This document shows positions 1 through 20,531 of a DNA stretch of 64,000 bases, piece after piece (position 1 is the first letter of the stretch; every line of letters begins with the position of its first letter). The position numbers and the translations under genes were made by a program. The notes beneath the pieces were generated by a model, which ran no database searches, had not been told where the DNA came from, and saw only the letters and a list, made by a program, of their open reading frames with translations. Location of the stretch: the NCBI GenBank assembly GCA_940671915.1, contig CALNVZ010003435.1:13605027-13669026 (forward strand), in the 5' to 3' direction. The stretch is from Paracentrotus lividus. Its lineage: Eukaryota; Echinodermata; Echinoidea; Camarodonta; Echinidae.

Positions 1-37
1 CAAAAAGAGATCTGATGGAAAGGCACGTCCAATCAAG

Positions 38-330
38 GTGATTCTCAAAAATGAAGAAGACAAAAAAAGCCTGTTGAGAGGAGGCCCCAAAGTTAGACAA
101 GTTGATCCTAATGGCGTCTGTTTCGACCCGAATAAGGTGTACATATCTCCTGACCTCGCACAACTGCAGAGGAGGATTTCAAGTTGCGTGAGGAGTTGCG
201 CAGGAAGCGTCTCGTCGACCCAAACTGGATTATTCGAGGAAAAAGACTCTATTTAAAGACACAGATTCAACTTCCACCCGCAGACCATCCGCCCGACAGA
301 GCGGAAGTGTCAGTGGAAAGGACCTAGGCA
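38..330 (+). pseudogene. LINE ORF1 C-terminal fragment
   Basis: One frame gives a lysine-rich stretch with the words KVRQVDPNGV and FDPNKVYISPDL. After one frame change near 170 it continues as KLREELRRKRLVDPNW and then IIRGKRLYL. This charged pattern is typical of the C-terminus of ORF1 in CR1-like LINEs, which encodes a nucleic-acid-binding protein. The start lies outside the window and the frameshift breaks it. I infer a relic with no product. Confidence 0.6.
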
Positions 331-506
331 GTAAGAAGAGAAAATCTGCACCGCACACTTGCACCAAGGACACTTTTAGTTTAAATGGAGATCATGAAAG
401 CACATGTAGGCCTACTACTCCCCAGGATTGTTTCAACCGCACTTCTAGCACACGCACATCACATATTCGGAGAGGAAAAGAATTTAATCCTCTAAAGATT
501 GTACAT

Positions 507-1049
507 ATGAATGCTTTTAGTATTAAGAACAAGTATGTTGAACTTCAAGACTATTTGTATGAGAATGATATTGACATTTGTGCCATAACAGAAACTTGGT
601 TGGATAGTACCATAAGCAGTAACGAATTTACACCTGATGATTACATATGCTTTCGTCAAGATCGGAACCTTGATTTCTACAGTGAAGGTACTTACCGGTA
701 CACAGAAGTTGGTAGAGGAGGGGCACTTCTACTTGTGCGAAGGAACTTGAACCCGACCCGGTCCACAAGAGGAGATGATGATGCTGAGATAGTGTGGTGC
801 ATGGTACATCCAAATCCCAAAACTGATATACTGATTGGTGTTGTGTACAGACCAGAGCGAGGTGGAGAGCAATACTTGGAAAAAGTCTGTAACTCGATAT
901 CTTGCATAGACATGGACAATGTGATAATAGTTGGAGACTTCAACTTTCCAGATGTTGATTGGGAAAGAGGAGAAGCTCATACCCCCATCTCTCTTTTCGG
1001 TAATATTCCTTGCATGATTGAGGAATACCTATGCCTCTTCCAGCTGTAA
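507..1049 (+). pseudogene. LINE ORF2 endonuclease domain, truncated
   Basis: An open stretch of 180 codons encodes most of an apurinic/apyrimidinic-type endonuclease, the domain that nicks target DNA in LINE transposition. Recognisable blocks in order are ICAITETWL (catalytic Glu region), GRGGALLLVRR, GVVYRP and IIVGDFNFPDVDW (catalytic Asp/Asn region). The frame ends at 1049, before the final SDH-type block. The rest of ORF2 survives only as broken pieces downstream. The start codon is simply the first ATG in the frame; the original start was probably further upstream. Confidence 0.8.
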
Positions 1050-1418
1050 AGGACACACATAGACAAGGACTCATAATCCTTGACTTAGGCTTCCAACGGT
1101 ATTCCAGATTAGTGCAGGTCAATGCAAGGTTTGGCTGACTGAACTATGGCAACTAGCTCAGAATCACAGGAGTGTCCTTCTGGAAACTGTAGCAATACTA
1201 GTAACGGGCTAGTCGAAACTGATGCCATTAGGCATGAGCGCATCAAATTTACCTGTAACTCAAAAGGAGAATAACTGTGTGCAACTTCATATGAGGTGAA
1301 ATCTGTTCGAGTCTGGTGGAGTTGTTTTGCATCCGAAGAAGAGTTTATGAAAGATGGGAGTTCTAGAATCAAGTATCAGCAGTAAGGATTGACAAATACA
1401 TACGACAACTAAAACCTC

Positions 1419-1730
1419 GTGAAGGTCGGGGCAACGACTAAAAACCTCCGTGGCATAAATTCCAATATGCAGATGGAAGCGTGCAGAAGAAGTTTAGGCC
1501 AGGTTGCGGAGCCGTTAAAAGGCAAAGATATCTGGATTAAATGGCCCACACCAGACCAGTCATCGCCAAATGAAGTCGGATACAGAGGAGTAATACGTAA
1601 AGCAAAAATAGACTATGAAACGTCTCTTATCATCAGCATCAAGACTGAACAAAGAAATTTCTACAATTATGCCAGACATTTCACGCAGAATCGTCGCTAC
1701 GATCGAGCAGCTTTGAGCCGAAGGAGTTAG
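1419..1730 (+). pseudogene. LINE ORF2 linker fragment
   Basis: The frame contains YRGVIRKAKIDYETSL followed by FYNYARHFTQNRR. This is the segment between endonuclease and RT in CR1-like LINEs, where a run of the type KKAKxxYExxL...FYKYVRxK is usual. Stops on either side show decay. Confidence 0.6.
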
Positions 1731-2183
1731 AGTAACAGATGAATGGTAACAAAGCAAGAGATTCTGAAATGACTTTTTTGCTAGTGTGCTGAACCTGAAC
1801 AGTGGAATCAGATCTTAACTTGTGCCACTATACCGGAATCGCTCCGTTTATAGCAACCCTATTTATGACATTGATATTCCACTATTACATGCAGAGACCC
1901 CATCCTATGTGTCTGACGAGGAAGGAGCTTACTAAACTTCACCTCAACAAGCCGTGTGTCACTGTAATGGATTCCATGTTGAAGCTGCTGAAAAATGTTA
2001 CTTGATACTGCAGTACCACTAAGCTGAATATATCAACTATTCGATACAGACTGGTCAGTTAACCTTCAGGATTGGAAGATGGCAAAACTATAGTGCCACT
2101 GTTCAAGATGGTTCGAGACTGTCTAAACCTGTATAGACACCTTACCATGTTCCAAGTGAAAAATTCTTAAGAGAGGGATTCTT

Positions 2184-2640
2184 ATGATGCCCATATCTAT
2201 TGCGAGCAAATGCCGCAATTGTTACAACAACATCTATACACATCGCATCATCAATGGTTTCGCAGGAGAGAATGCTCTTGTGTTCACTAGTCAGTTCTAT
2301 GCTTGTGATCATGCGTGTCCTGGACATAAGAATCTACCGATGAAGAGGCCAAAGGAGATTGATGTAATTATTTACACCATTGATTTCCGGAAGGCATTTG
2401 ACTACAGTTCCACAATCGTCGCTGTCTGTATAAACTCAAGCACCAATTGGTATACATGGCACATGTCATGGAATTAGGATTGAGATCTTCATTGACCGGA
2501 TGAAGACAACAGAGTAGTGCCTGAGGAAACGAGATATCTGCTAAATTGGAGACAGCAGTAAAACAGTGGTGTGGCCAGCACAAGTCTTCGGCCATCCTCT
2601 TCTTACTGTAGACGACTCTCCTGCACTAATTTGTGATCAG
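2184..2640 (+). pseudogene. LINE reverse-transcriptase remnant
   Basis: Near 2352-2412 the frame reads EIDVIIYTIDFRKAFDYSS, the RT block carrying the first catalytic aspartate (usually DVIYLDFxKAFDxV). At about 2580-2630 another frame reads QVFGHPLLTVDDSPALI, a decayed form of the GxVLGPLLFxxYVNDL block. At least two frame changes separate them. No full YxDD block is visible. This is a non-functional remnant. Confidence 0.65.
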
Positions 2641-3537
2641 TCATTAGACTATTGCTTTGTACGAAAGATGTTCGCTTGATGAACAAAGGTTACCGTCAGA
2701 TATGTGTAAAAGGAAGACTTGCGTAACATTTTGCAGTCCAGATTTGAACGCTGCTTTGCTGCAATGGTGCTAAAATTGTGGCTACTGGGAATTTCAATAC
2801 GCTGAATAAGATGTGTTGGTTATTCTCGTATATTCCGAGCTGCAATTAATTAAACAATACAGTACTTCTCAAGCGGTGTATTCTGCAGAGTGGATCAAAT
2901 CATTAAAAGAGCTTGGGTATGCATCATCAGCAATACAATAACCTTATCTTCCTACCAAACATATTATGAATTCTAAGTGAAAAGGGCTCATACGAAAAAT
3001 TGCCTACTTGTTCCACGAGCGAGTTTTCAGCCGGACTTTGACAGTGAAGGTTGATAAGATCAGCCATTCCTAATGCATATCTAATAATCACGAACTAAGT
3101 CGTTGGAGTATGCAATCTCTCACGCTTGGACCCACTGACACCAAACAGAACCATGAGAAGTTAGCAGAAAGGCTGCAGCGAGAACATTACGTCTTTACAA
3201 CAAGAAATTCCTACTGAAAGTTGCATGGGAGGGAGAACACAAACAGCTACCTTGATAATATACTTCAGGAAGCCTATCGTTAACCGGTATTATATACTGC
3301 AACTCCAGCAGAAAATATTCTCTCCAACCACGCAATACAGGTAATTACAGAGGTCATCCAAAAAATTATATCAAAGAACGTTCCAGGAACCCCAAACTGG
3401 CCTGGCCACGTTTTGACGATCAAATCGAGTGGTCCCCAATATGGAATAACCTACCAGATGAAGTTGTGTCTGCACCTACTGTGGCTACCTTTAAAAGACA
3501 ACTGAGAGCCCTTCCCTTAGGAGTAGAGGGCTAATCT

Positions 3538-3580
3538 ACCAAGTATACCAAGTAAGTATACCAAGTAAGTATACTTACCT
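3538..3580. repeat. Short tandem repeat after the LINE
   Basis: About four imperfect copies of a 10-13 bp unit of the type AAGTATACC sit right after the last RT-like codons. Many CR1/L2 elements end in short tandem repeats, so this may mark the LINE 3' terminus. Confidence 0.6.
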
Positions 3581-3873
3581 AAGCTAAGGCAGAGGCATTT
3601 TTTCCAAGCTTTGCCAAATTTTGCAAGCAGGTAGAGGTGGCAGTAGAAACCACTCATAATATGGCATCCATCAAGAACAATACATGAAACTAATGTTACG
3701 CTTTGCCTTTAAAATCTTGATCTGTATCAACATCATTTTTAAATTAAGGCCTATAAGGGAATAAGGCAAAGGCCAAAGGGGAATAAAATATAGGCTATAG
3801 ATCTAAATAAAATAGCCTAAAGCCCTAATTAGGCTAAACTAAAGGCTATCTATCTGTTAAACGTTTAAGGAAA

Positions 3874-4202
3874 GGCACTTACACTTATGCATGGTCAATT
3901 CATAATTGACCTTGCACTGGGAAGTACCATATTGCAGCAGTTTTCATCCAATGGAAAGTCAATGCAGAAAAGTGTCTTGAGCAGCTCCAGCCAAGTCAAG
4001 TGGCATATCCAAAAAAGGGTCTAAAAATTCTACTAAACAAAATTATAAATATCTAATGGAAGAATTAAATTGTAACAAGACTAAATATCTTAATTTAAAG
4101 CTGGTTTCGCTAATTATTATTGAGAAGTTTCCTCAGTAACAAAGAGGGCGACAGACAGCCCTTTTTCAGTACTGACTGATGTTGGTTTGCAACTATATGT
4201 GA
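3874..4202 (+). repeat. Dispersed repeat family R1, copy 1
   Basis: This stretch is homologous, in opposite orientation, to 49228-49592. Shared words include CTTATGCATGGTCAATTCAT, TCTAAAAATTCTACTAAAC and CAGTACTGACTGATGTTGG. The two differ by substitutions and a few small indels; copy 1 lacks roughly 35 bp. No terminal inverted repeats and no coding potential are seen. It is probably a non-autonomous element or an internal part of a larger one. Confidence 0.8.
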
Positions 4203-5264
4203 AGGAAAGGTTTAATTTGAACGAGTAAATAGCATTAAATTACAACATATATTATCCTGTTTTAAAATTTAAGCCACCAGTCCATTTGCTCCCGTTCATT
4301 TCGTCAGTGACAGTGGCGGAGACATCATTCAACTCCCATTGACTTTGTACAAAATGAGCGAGCAGAGAGGAGACAAATTGGAGGATATAGCCCATATATT
4401 GATAATACAATCCCACATATCCGTCAACCCAACACTGTCAAGCATGCAGCAGCTCGGCCTAGAGTTCGGGCCTCCGTCACTGGCACTTGCACACGTTGTC
4501 ATGGTTGTCCATGTACTGACACAAATCTGGACGTGTGGGGCACAATGAATGACTTGATGACTGATAAATATTTTAAACAGTGATTGTAGAGCTAGTGCCA
4601 TCTACTCCGGCTTAATCATCCAGCCCATAGATGTAACAAGTTAGCTTTTTTTTAATACAATATGAGCATGATAAACCTGTAAATTTCATCCTTACCTTTA
4701 ATATCGAGATGTTGGTGAATTTGATGATCACTTTGTCCTTGCACATAGACTAGGCTTTCGTGATATAACCTTCGTTCCAGACGTTTTTTTTTTATGCCGA
4801 TGGTTAGGCTTCTGTCAAGTGTCTATAAAATGTTATTGATAACAAGCATGGTGATTTCCATTTCCAAAAGGGGATATGAATAACATACAATTATTGGAGT
4901 GACTTTACAAATATTAATTATATATCGGTTCAGGATTAGGGGTAGGATGCATTGAGACAGAAGCCCACCCCGACCCCCACATTATAAAAGTCAAACTTCC
5001 TTGGATGGTTTTTGAGGAGTTTTAACTGATTTAAGTTAAGTTGAAGTTGTTGATTTTAAAAAAATAATAACAACGACAAAAACAAAACGACAACAGCAAC
5101 AATAAGGCAGGGCCCGAGAGGCATTACCAGAGAGGATATTTTGGCTATTTTGCAGAAAGGGCCTAGTCTCTTTCCCTCTTTCCGATTCGATTTGATTTGA
5201 TTTATATGTCAAGATCAGCAGTATAGACATTATATATATTTTTTTAATTAACAGGATAACCCAT

Positions 5265-5269
<5 letters not shown>

Positions 5270-5296
<27 letters not shown>
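5270..5296. repeat. (CT)n microsatellite
   Basis: About 13 uninterrupted CT units, followed by a T-rich tract made of C(T)5-6 units. Confidence 0.95.
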
Positions 5297-5299
<3 letters not shown>

Positions 5300-5967
5300 G
5301 TAACATTTTTTTCTTTTTTCTTTTTTCTTTTTTCTTTTTTTCAATCGAGAGAGCACCATTTAGGAGATGCGATATATTTGTATATTGCTTCTGTGGCACG
5401 AGGGTAACTCTTTAAAAAAAACACTCACACAAATGACAAATATATTACCTATTATCTAGTAAATTCCCCTTGAAGTCATTAAAACCGTTGCAAAATTTCC
5501 CCATTTATACCCCGTCTATGCACTCCCATATATTGTGCAATTCTTTACCATGCCCTCCCCGCCCTCTACCCACCCCCCCCCCCTGGGGTGAGGCACCTGT
5601 TTGTTAGGTCAAACTCCTTTTGGCAGGGGGGCACGGGTTTCCTGTTTGTTTCCTGAGCGCGTAATCAGCTGTTTGAATCACCATATTAGTTAGTACCGGT
5701 CTGTCGGTGGTGCTGTTGACAGCGTGGCTTAGATGGATGCAGCATCCATTACGGCACGATATGCAGGTGATCCCTAAGCATCTATCCGCATATCAGAATC
5801 TACTGAGAAAACAAAGAGTAACTCGAGCCACAATGAACTGGGAGGAATGGCATCTGACGATAGGCAATTACAGCCATTATTGAGGTTATATTGAATAAGA
5901 CGAAAAAGACTGAATTAAAGTTATTAATGAGCTTATTTAGCTATTTTTTTTTGTTTTTGTTTTTGTT

Positions 5968-6026
5968 TTCTTCTTCTTCTTCTTCTTCTTCTTCTTCTTC
6001 TTCTTCTTCTTCTTCTTCTTCTTCTT

Positions 6027-6056
<30 letters not shown>
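5968..6056. repeat. (TTC)n microsatellite
   Basis: About 29 uninterrupted TTC units, a pure homopurine/homopyrimidine tract that could form triplex DNA. Confidence 0.97.
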
Positions 6057-6057
<1 letters not shown>

Positions 6058-7343
6058 ACTTATTTTATTCTATCACCTGCATGTGGCACTCCATTTTGTG
6101 TCTCCCTCACTATCCCAAACTTATATTTCAAACACTTTCATCATCACTTAAGTCCATCAAAAAAATTATTGGTTTGGGCCAAAGAAAAAAGCAACGTCAT
6201 GTTGACATCATATTTTCTAACATCCGTGACCACTCGTTTCCGAACTCTCAAGAGCAACTTTTGTCGAATTATATTAGGGATGACGCATCAAGCATGTAAC
6301 AAGTGGATGATGACAAGGCCGATAATATAAGCTTGGCTTCCTCCGTCGAGTAGTAGAAAAAGATATACGGATCTGAGAGTGCTCTCATTTGGTGCCTGGA
6401 TCTATTAGGTTGATACACGCTCCTCTAGCATACAGTGGAGTAAGTGAGTGCTGATTTGATAGTATTAAATTCTTGGAGATAACAGTAATTGGTAAGTGAG
6501 TTCCTCTGCTATTTGTTTTTTGTTTTTGTGAATGCATAAAATGATAAATATATGCTACTTTTTATTTAGTAAGCATGTGATGAAACGTTTCTTGATATTG
6601 TCAAGTTAGTGAAAACTTTGAGCTGGGACAATTTTGATGAGAATAATGATTAAACGTAAATTTATAATTCAAATATCTTAACTAATCATTCGTTTTGTAT
6701 TATTGTTGTTATTATTGTTTTTTTATTCATTATTTATTTTCTTTCATTTCAACAACTGAGCTCTCAACATCTGGTGCGCCATCTTGACTGATGTTTTGGG
6801 GCGTTAAAAACGCAGAAAAATGAAAAGGAGATAATAGGAGTTTTATATCTAGAATTCTTTCAGGCTAATCCAAACTATTTTTTTGAAACAAATACAAGAG
6901 TTGAAGACAATGATTAAAACTACCGGGCTGAATAAAAGTATATAAAAGGTTCACATTCAAAATGTATATATTTAATATGCAAGCGTTTCATTTTGGCACT
7001 AATACTAAAATATTGCTAAACTTATTCTTATCTTTATAACAACACGTATACGGAAATACAATTATATTCCTTTTTAGGAAATGCCTAAATTTCCCGTTAA
7101 TGATGCGACGAAAATATGTTTTGTAGCATGATGTACTTGAATCTTGCAAATATTTCGCTTTTTGATGTTTGGAATATATTTAGTCATGGAGTTCTGAGCT
7201 CCAGAGTAAAACGGAAATCAGGAATATTATTTTTTCCTCAAAGCAAGAGCAGATCTCGACGATAATGATAATTGACTTTTCCTCCCTGTATACTACAACA
7301 CGTACCCCTCCCCTCTCCCCTGCCCCCTACCACCACCCTTTTT

Positions 7344-7420
7344 GTCTCTCTATTTCTTTCTCTCTCTCTCTCCTCTCCTCTCTCTCTCTCTCTCTCCGGC
7401 TCTCTCTCTCTCTCTCTCTT
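7344..7420. repeat. CT-rich microsatellite
   Basis: Nearly pure CT/TC repeat with two short interruptions, 140 bp upstream of the tubulin A start codon. Such CT tracts are common near promoters, but a role here is only a guess. Confidence 0.9.
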
Positions 7421-7558
7421 TACCCCTTTCTCTCTTGTTAGTTTAGGAAGATGAATAGAGAGACAAATTTGCACATGTACAGACATTATCTTCTACATCA
7501 TAATGCGTATTATATTCGTGTATCTTGTTCTTTTTTTGTTTTCTATTTTAGATTAATC

Positions 7559-15648
<8,090 letters not shown>

Positions 15649-15657
15649 ATCTGTTAA

Positions 15658-16154
15658 AGGGGAAGTTCACCCTGGAATTTTATTGGTCTTAAAAAATGAA
15701 GAAAAATAAAAGAAAAATATGAGTGAAGGTTTGGAGAAAATCGACCAAAAAATTATGAAGTTATGAATATTCAAAGTTTTGATTCTGTGACGTCACATGC
15801 GAGCAGATCTCCTATGTGTTATGTGGTGTAAATTCCATAAAATATCATTTTTTTTCAAAAGAAATTGATTATGTCACCTGTGCGGTCGATATACCCTCAA
15901 ACATATGGTCATATACATGACTATATCAAATTGACCCATTCCTTTATCAAGAACCATGACAGAAAGACAAATTTATGGAATTTACATACACAACCAATGG
16001 GAGAGCTACTCGCACGTGACGTCACACAATCAAAACTTTAAATATTCATAACTTCGCTATTTTTTGGTCGATTTTCTTCAAACCTTCACCAATATTTTTC
16101 TATTATTTTTCTTCATTTTTTAAGACCAATAAAATTCCAGGGTGAATTTCCCCT
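15658..16154. mobile_element. TTAA-flanked foldback MITE (Kolobok-like)
   Basis: This is a 497-bp element with long inverted arms of about 155-190 bp at roughly 90 percent identity. The ends read AGGGGAAGTTCACCCTGG and, inverted, AGGGGAAATTCACCCTGG. It is flanked by TTAA on both sides (15654-15657 and 16155-16158). TTAA duplications are typical of the piggyBac and Kolobok superfamilies; the purine-G-rich end fits Kolobok better, an inference from the termini only. There is no coding capacity. It starts 9 bp after the stop codon of tubulin A, so it lies in that gene's 3' UTR. Confidence 0.85.
15705..15710 (+). promoter_or_regulatory. Candidate poly(A) signal of tubulin A, inside the MITE
   Basis: AATAAA lies 57 bp after the stop codon and within the left arm of the MITE. 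It is the first canonical signal after the coding region, so the transposon may provide the transcript end. Confidence 0.45.
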
Positions 16155-16159
16155 TTAAG

Positions 16160-18566
16160 ACCGTATAGAAAATTCACACACAATGTCCGATGGTATACCA
16201 TACAATATTGTGATCAACCGCTTTCGACTCTCTTTTCAATGAACGTGCTAGAGATAAAAGTATTATTTAACAAAACAGTTGCATGTATAGTATGAAATGA
16301 CGTACATGGTTGTCGAAGTTTGGTAGTGTTTGGTAGGGTGATGTTAGTCACTGTGGTAGATGACTGCATGTCTCTCTCTAGTTTAAATTTGAAACCATAG
16401 AATATTGAGATATCGGAGTTTCTTTGAATGGTGTTGTCTGAAATACAAATTGATTTCTTCAAAATGGAATTTGTCTTTTGGTTATGAATCAAGTTTAATA
16501 ACGGTCAAGTATACAATATGCACGCCGCAGTTAAAATTAATTCTTTCCCCAACTTAGCCTCTCGTAATTTATTTTGATGCTGGTTCCGCATTAGATTTCA
16601 TGTTATTTTTGGTTGTTTTCGGAACATTTTTGCGAAAAATGTGTACACAATTAGGCCAATTCTTGAAAGGGTTTCTTGCAATAAAATATTCAGGGATGTC
16701 ATTCTATTGTAAAATATGAAATCGTGAAACAAAATTTTAGCAAAAACAAGGAACGAGTAATAACTTTCAACTTGTTTGTGATTGTTACTTATTTTTGTCA
16801 TTAAAAAAACGAATGGAACGTGATACGAGAGAAAATCAGGGAGAGTGGGATAGAGAGAAAGAGGGAGATTAATGAGATTGCGTGAGGTACTACCGGATGT
16901 ATCGAATAAAAGGAAACCCAAGTTTCATCATCAATAATTTCAAAAATATTACAGTAGTGGTTATGATGTTTATATCACTGGAAAGTGCAATTCATTTTCA
17001 TTTTAATGATGCCTCTCTTAGCTCACCAATGCCATGCATCACTGAACCCCATTGTTCTGGAAAGTGTCTCTCAAAATTGTGAGTGGTTCATTTTCATACT
17101 CCTGAGATGAGTTGTTTGAATGTGCCTAAACATGATTAAGTAATTAAAGCATTCCAATGACGTTCACTATTGGTTTTGATAATTTGGTTATAAATGCTTT
17201 CTTATGAAGTCCACCGAGCTTACCATCCAGGTAATTTCATCATGTTGCTCACGACAGTGACCCTTCAGTTCGCCGTGGATAATGTAAGAAACCTGGCAGT
17301 GCATCAATCACAATTTTGCAAGATATTTTCAAAACAATGTGTTTCAGTGATGCGTGGCATTGGTGATCTGAGAGCTGTATCAAAATGGTGAGTTGCACTT
17401 TTCAGTGATATATGAACTTCATGATCACCATCGTACTAATTTTTTTAATTATTGATGATCAAACTTAGTTTGGTTTCCTTTTTTCTGATACACCCCGTAT
17501 AATATGAAATATAGATTACAAAGAAATAGAGAGAAAGTCCGTGATACAGAGTGAAGAAAGAGGGGGGAAATATATAGGCCTACGCGTGTGAGCATTGTGT
17601 TGCGAATTGTTTTCGCAGATTATCATGCATCACCTCAGTAGACAAGGGCGTTATAGGCGGTGGGGACAAAAGACGTAACAATATTGTTTGAATATATAAT
17701 ATAGATTGAAAGCAAATTATCGATGCGATCAAGCAAATAATGACGATTAGTTAACAATAGTAAATGATTTCAACCATATTAAGTTGGAGTTGACTTTTTT
17801 TTTTAGTACTGACATCGAATTGTCGGAGAGAGCCCTTTTCCTGTTTGAGATCGGTTTGTATCTCCAACAGAAAGGCATGTCCAAAGTGGGCGCTGGAGGA
17901 TTTTGGACAGTCTGAAGGTTCGATTTTCCAAAAAATAAAGTGATTATATAGTGTTAGGTTTATTTAATTTACGGAATAACGAACCCTATTTCATTTCAGA
18001 ACCTTGTCATTTTTAAGGATGATATACGCCAAATTACCATCCAGATTATTCTTAAGAACGTGCTCCAACAAATTATCTTTCCAACGCAATATGGAAGCTT
18101 CTATCCAGATCAAGATGAGCCGCTAAACAAAATTGTTTTGTTTACAGAATATAAGCGTTTTAAAACTTTTGTCTTATATGATGTTTGTTTCAAAGTGTGA
18201 CGTCAACAAGAAATAGAGTGGCACCTAACGTCTATAGCAATGTCTTTTTTGTAACAAATTTTGATTGCCTGTCGCTGCGTTCAACGCTACCCCCTCCCCC
18301 TCCCCCACAGGTCTAATTGATTAGAAAAACACCAGATATGAACACGACGGATGACAGTGAATAAAATAACGTGAACAAAAATACAGTGAATAAAATAACG
18401 GTCGTATACATGATAATATTTTGTTGCTTGGGGGGGGGGGCCCATTTTAGGAAGGGAACTTAGCCGTATGCAAATACGGGTGTATATTATCCACGTCCAA
18501 ATTAAATATTTGTTAATAATTTAATGTTTTTAACAAATTAATAAAGAAAGTAAAATCATGATTAGG
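16160..18566. other. Intergenic; no gene recognised
   Basis: AT-rich with small open frames that resemble nothing I know. A poly-G run is at about 18431-18440. No RNA gene was seen. Confidence 0.5.
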
Positions 18567-18575
18567 CTATGTATC
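18567..18575. repeat. Target-site duplication of FB-1, left
   Basis: CTATGTATC, repeated directly at 20532-20540 at the other end of the element. Confidence 0.7.
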
Positions 18576-18582
18576 GGTGCCA

Positions 18583-18894
18583 GGTAAAAATGGCAGAGGT
18601 AAAAATGGCAGAGGCAAAAATGGCAGAGGCAAAAATGGCAGAGGTAAAAATGGCAGAGGTAAAAATGGCAGAGGCAAAAATGGCAGAGGCAAAAATGGCA
18701 GAGGTAAAAATGGCGGAGGTAAAAATGGCAGAGGTAAAAATGGCAGAGGTAAAAATGGCAGAGGTAAAAATGGCAGAGGTAAAAATGGCAGAGCTAAAAA
18801 TGGCAGAGGTAAAAATGGCGGAGGTAAAAATGGCAGAGCTAAAAATAATGGCAGAGGTAAAAATGGCGGCGGTAAAAATGACAGAAGTAAAATG
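18583..18894 (+). repeat. 15-bp minisatellite, left arm of FB-1
   Basis: About 21 units of GGTAAAAATGGCAGA with variants (AGGC, GGCGG, AGCT) and one unit with a 3-bp insertion near 18846. Because 15 is a multiple of three, all frames stay open; this is not coding evidence. Confidence 0.97.
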
Positions 18895-20336
18895 GAATGT
18901 CATTACGCTTATCCAATTGTCATAGCAAAGCAAATGCCTATAATTATGGCAAATTCCCTAAGGAAAGGGATAAAACATTAAAAAAGAAAACTAATGAGAA
19001 GGGATTTTCAAAAAATCAATTGCTGGACTGCCTGGATGGGTCGTTATCTTTAAATTGACTGACTTCCATGTACTATCCGCTATGAGATGTTGTTAATACC
19101 GAAGTGAACGATTGTTGTATTAATTTTACATTATTGCCTTTCAACTGTGGCATGTTTAACAAATTATAATTGGGGTAATTTATCCTTTATAATAATTAAT
19201 GTAAAAGTAAAGAAAGACATTACTTTCGTTTAAAAATGTTTTGTTGTTCATCTGCATTTATCAATGACCATGCACACCAAGTTAGAAATGAGTTTTCCAA
19301 CATACACTGACAACGTAACTTGATATGAATATAAGGTATAGACTACTAGTGCAAGTGGAAATATATTGTTCCCAAATTGTCAAATATTGATGGTTGATGT
19401 GATTATGCGTATATTAACGTTTGGGGTTTCAATTTCAATTTTATGCGTATAAACTCATTTCTTAATCATGTCCATCAAGTAATGTGAAATCAAACCAATG
19501 TAAATTGATGTTTGGAGGTCAGAATCCAAATAAAGTATCATGCTAACAAGAAAAAATAGACGAGCGCGAAGCGCGAGCGAAAATTATGCTCGAAGTATAA
19601 AGACAAGAAGGCGTAGACGTTTAAGATCAATTTTGCCCCTATTATTGAAAGACCATTTAGCGACCCCTTAGTTTCAGGTCCAACTGGCGCCCCTACCCTT
19701 TTTTTTTAAACCTTGTTCTCCTCTTTTCGGCGCCCCCTGTGCACGTAACTGGGGGGGGGGCGGCAGGGGTGGGCGCCATGCCCTCACAATCATGACAATA
19801 CGCATATGATGACCAATATTAAAAGGACTCCGAGGGAAATTACCAGACTTTAAAATGTTTGGATAAAAATGCATTTCATCACTTCATGAACTTCAATTGA
19901 AAGTATTTTTTTTTTCTTTTACAAATTTTACCTCAATCAACTAATACAATATAGGCCTTTAATGAAAATGAAAATAACACAAATTGTATAGGCCTGTAAT
20001 CAGCTCATTTAAAGTGTTTACTAACAAGAGTCCTGACAAGATATAAAAGGTCAATATGACAAGTGTCATATTATTTTTATGCTGATATCGACTAGAAAGG
20101 CGCAGTCTTTTTCGTTTGTCCGTATCATGAAATGGATTTGTATTCGTGAGATAAATTTCGACTTCTAAAAATTTAAATCGAAGTTTAAATTCATTTGAGA
20201 TTATACTCCGTTTCAATCCCGAAACGGTTGTGAAAGTGGCGGGCCGACATGCAATGAAAACACACAATTTAATGAGGTGGTATTTTCACGTTTTTGTACG
20301 CCGCGCTCCTGTCAGATCATAAAACCGCAAATGCAA

Positions 20337-20519
20337 CCTCTGCAATTTTTACTTCTGCCATTATTTTACCTCTGCCATTTTTACCTGCCATTTTTACTTC
20401 TGCCATTTTTACCTCTGCCATTTTCACCTCTGCCATTTTTACCTCTGCCATTTTTACCTCTGCCATTTTACCTCTGCCATTTTTACCTCTGCCATTTTTA
20501 CTCTGCCATTTTACCTCTA
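20337..20519 (-). repeat. 15-bp minisatellite, right arm of FB-1 (inverted)
   Basis: About 12 units of the same 15-mer as the left arm, reversed (CTCTGCCATTTTTAC), with several 1-3 bp deletions. The arm is shorter and more irregular than the left one. Confidence 0.95.
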
Positions 20520-20531
20520 TTTACACCGAAC

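Larger units (their letters stand above)
1..3540 (+). mobile_element. Degenerate CR1/L2-like LINE retrotransposon
   Basis: Pieces of a non-LTR retrotransposon occur in the right order on the plus strand: a C-terminal ORF1-like piece (38-330), an AP-endonuclease domain (507-1049), a linker (1419-1730), reverse-transcriptase blocks (about 2337-2640) and the typical end of RT (about 3438-3505, reading SIWNNLPDEVVSAPTVATF). Many stops and frame changes lie between them, so the element is dead. The left end is outside the window. The 3' end is unclear; a short direct repeat of AAGTATACC type follows at 3538-3580. Assignment to the CR1/L2 group comes from the endonuclease and ORF1 wording and is approximate. 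Confidence 0.85.
4203..7558. other. Spacer upstream of beta-tubulin A; no gene recognised
   Basis: No open frame here looks like a real protein. The stretch is AT-rich and holds CT and TTC microsatellites and short homopolymers. The promoter of tubulin A should lie here, but no convincing TATA or CCAAT arrangement was found. A pyrimidine tract ending TTTTAG at 7551, 8 bp before the start codon, could be the acceptor of a 5'-UTR intron. Confidence 0.5.
18576..20531. mobile_element. Foldback transposon FB-1 with 15-bp minisatellite termini (TU-like)
   Basis: Two arrays of the same 15-bp unit lie in opposite orientation, at 18583-18894 (GGTAAAAATGGCAGA) and 20337-20519 (its reverse complement). 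Outside each array is a short matching end (CGGTG on the left, and inverted at the right as CGGTG within GTTCGGTGTAAA). Directly outside is the same 9-bp word, CTATGTATC, at 18567-18575 and 20532-20540, which fits a target-site duplication. Foldback elements with tandem-repeat arms are known: Drosophila FB (9-bp duplications) and sea urchin TU elements. The interior of about 1.4 kb has no recognisable transposase, so this copy is non-autonomous. Confidence 0.8.

Noticed and set aside
18562..18981. Long open frames of repeated KMAEV or KNGRG peptides
   Set aside because: They are produced by a 15-bp tandem array that is open in several frames on both strands, without start context or splice sites.
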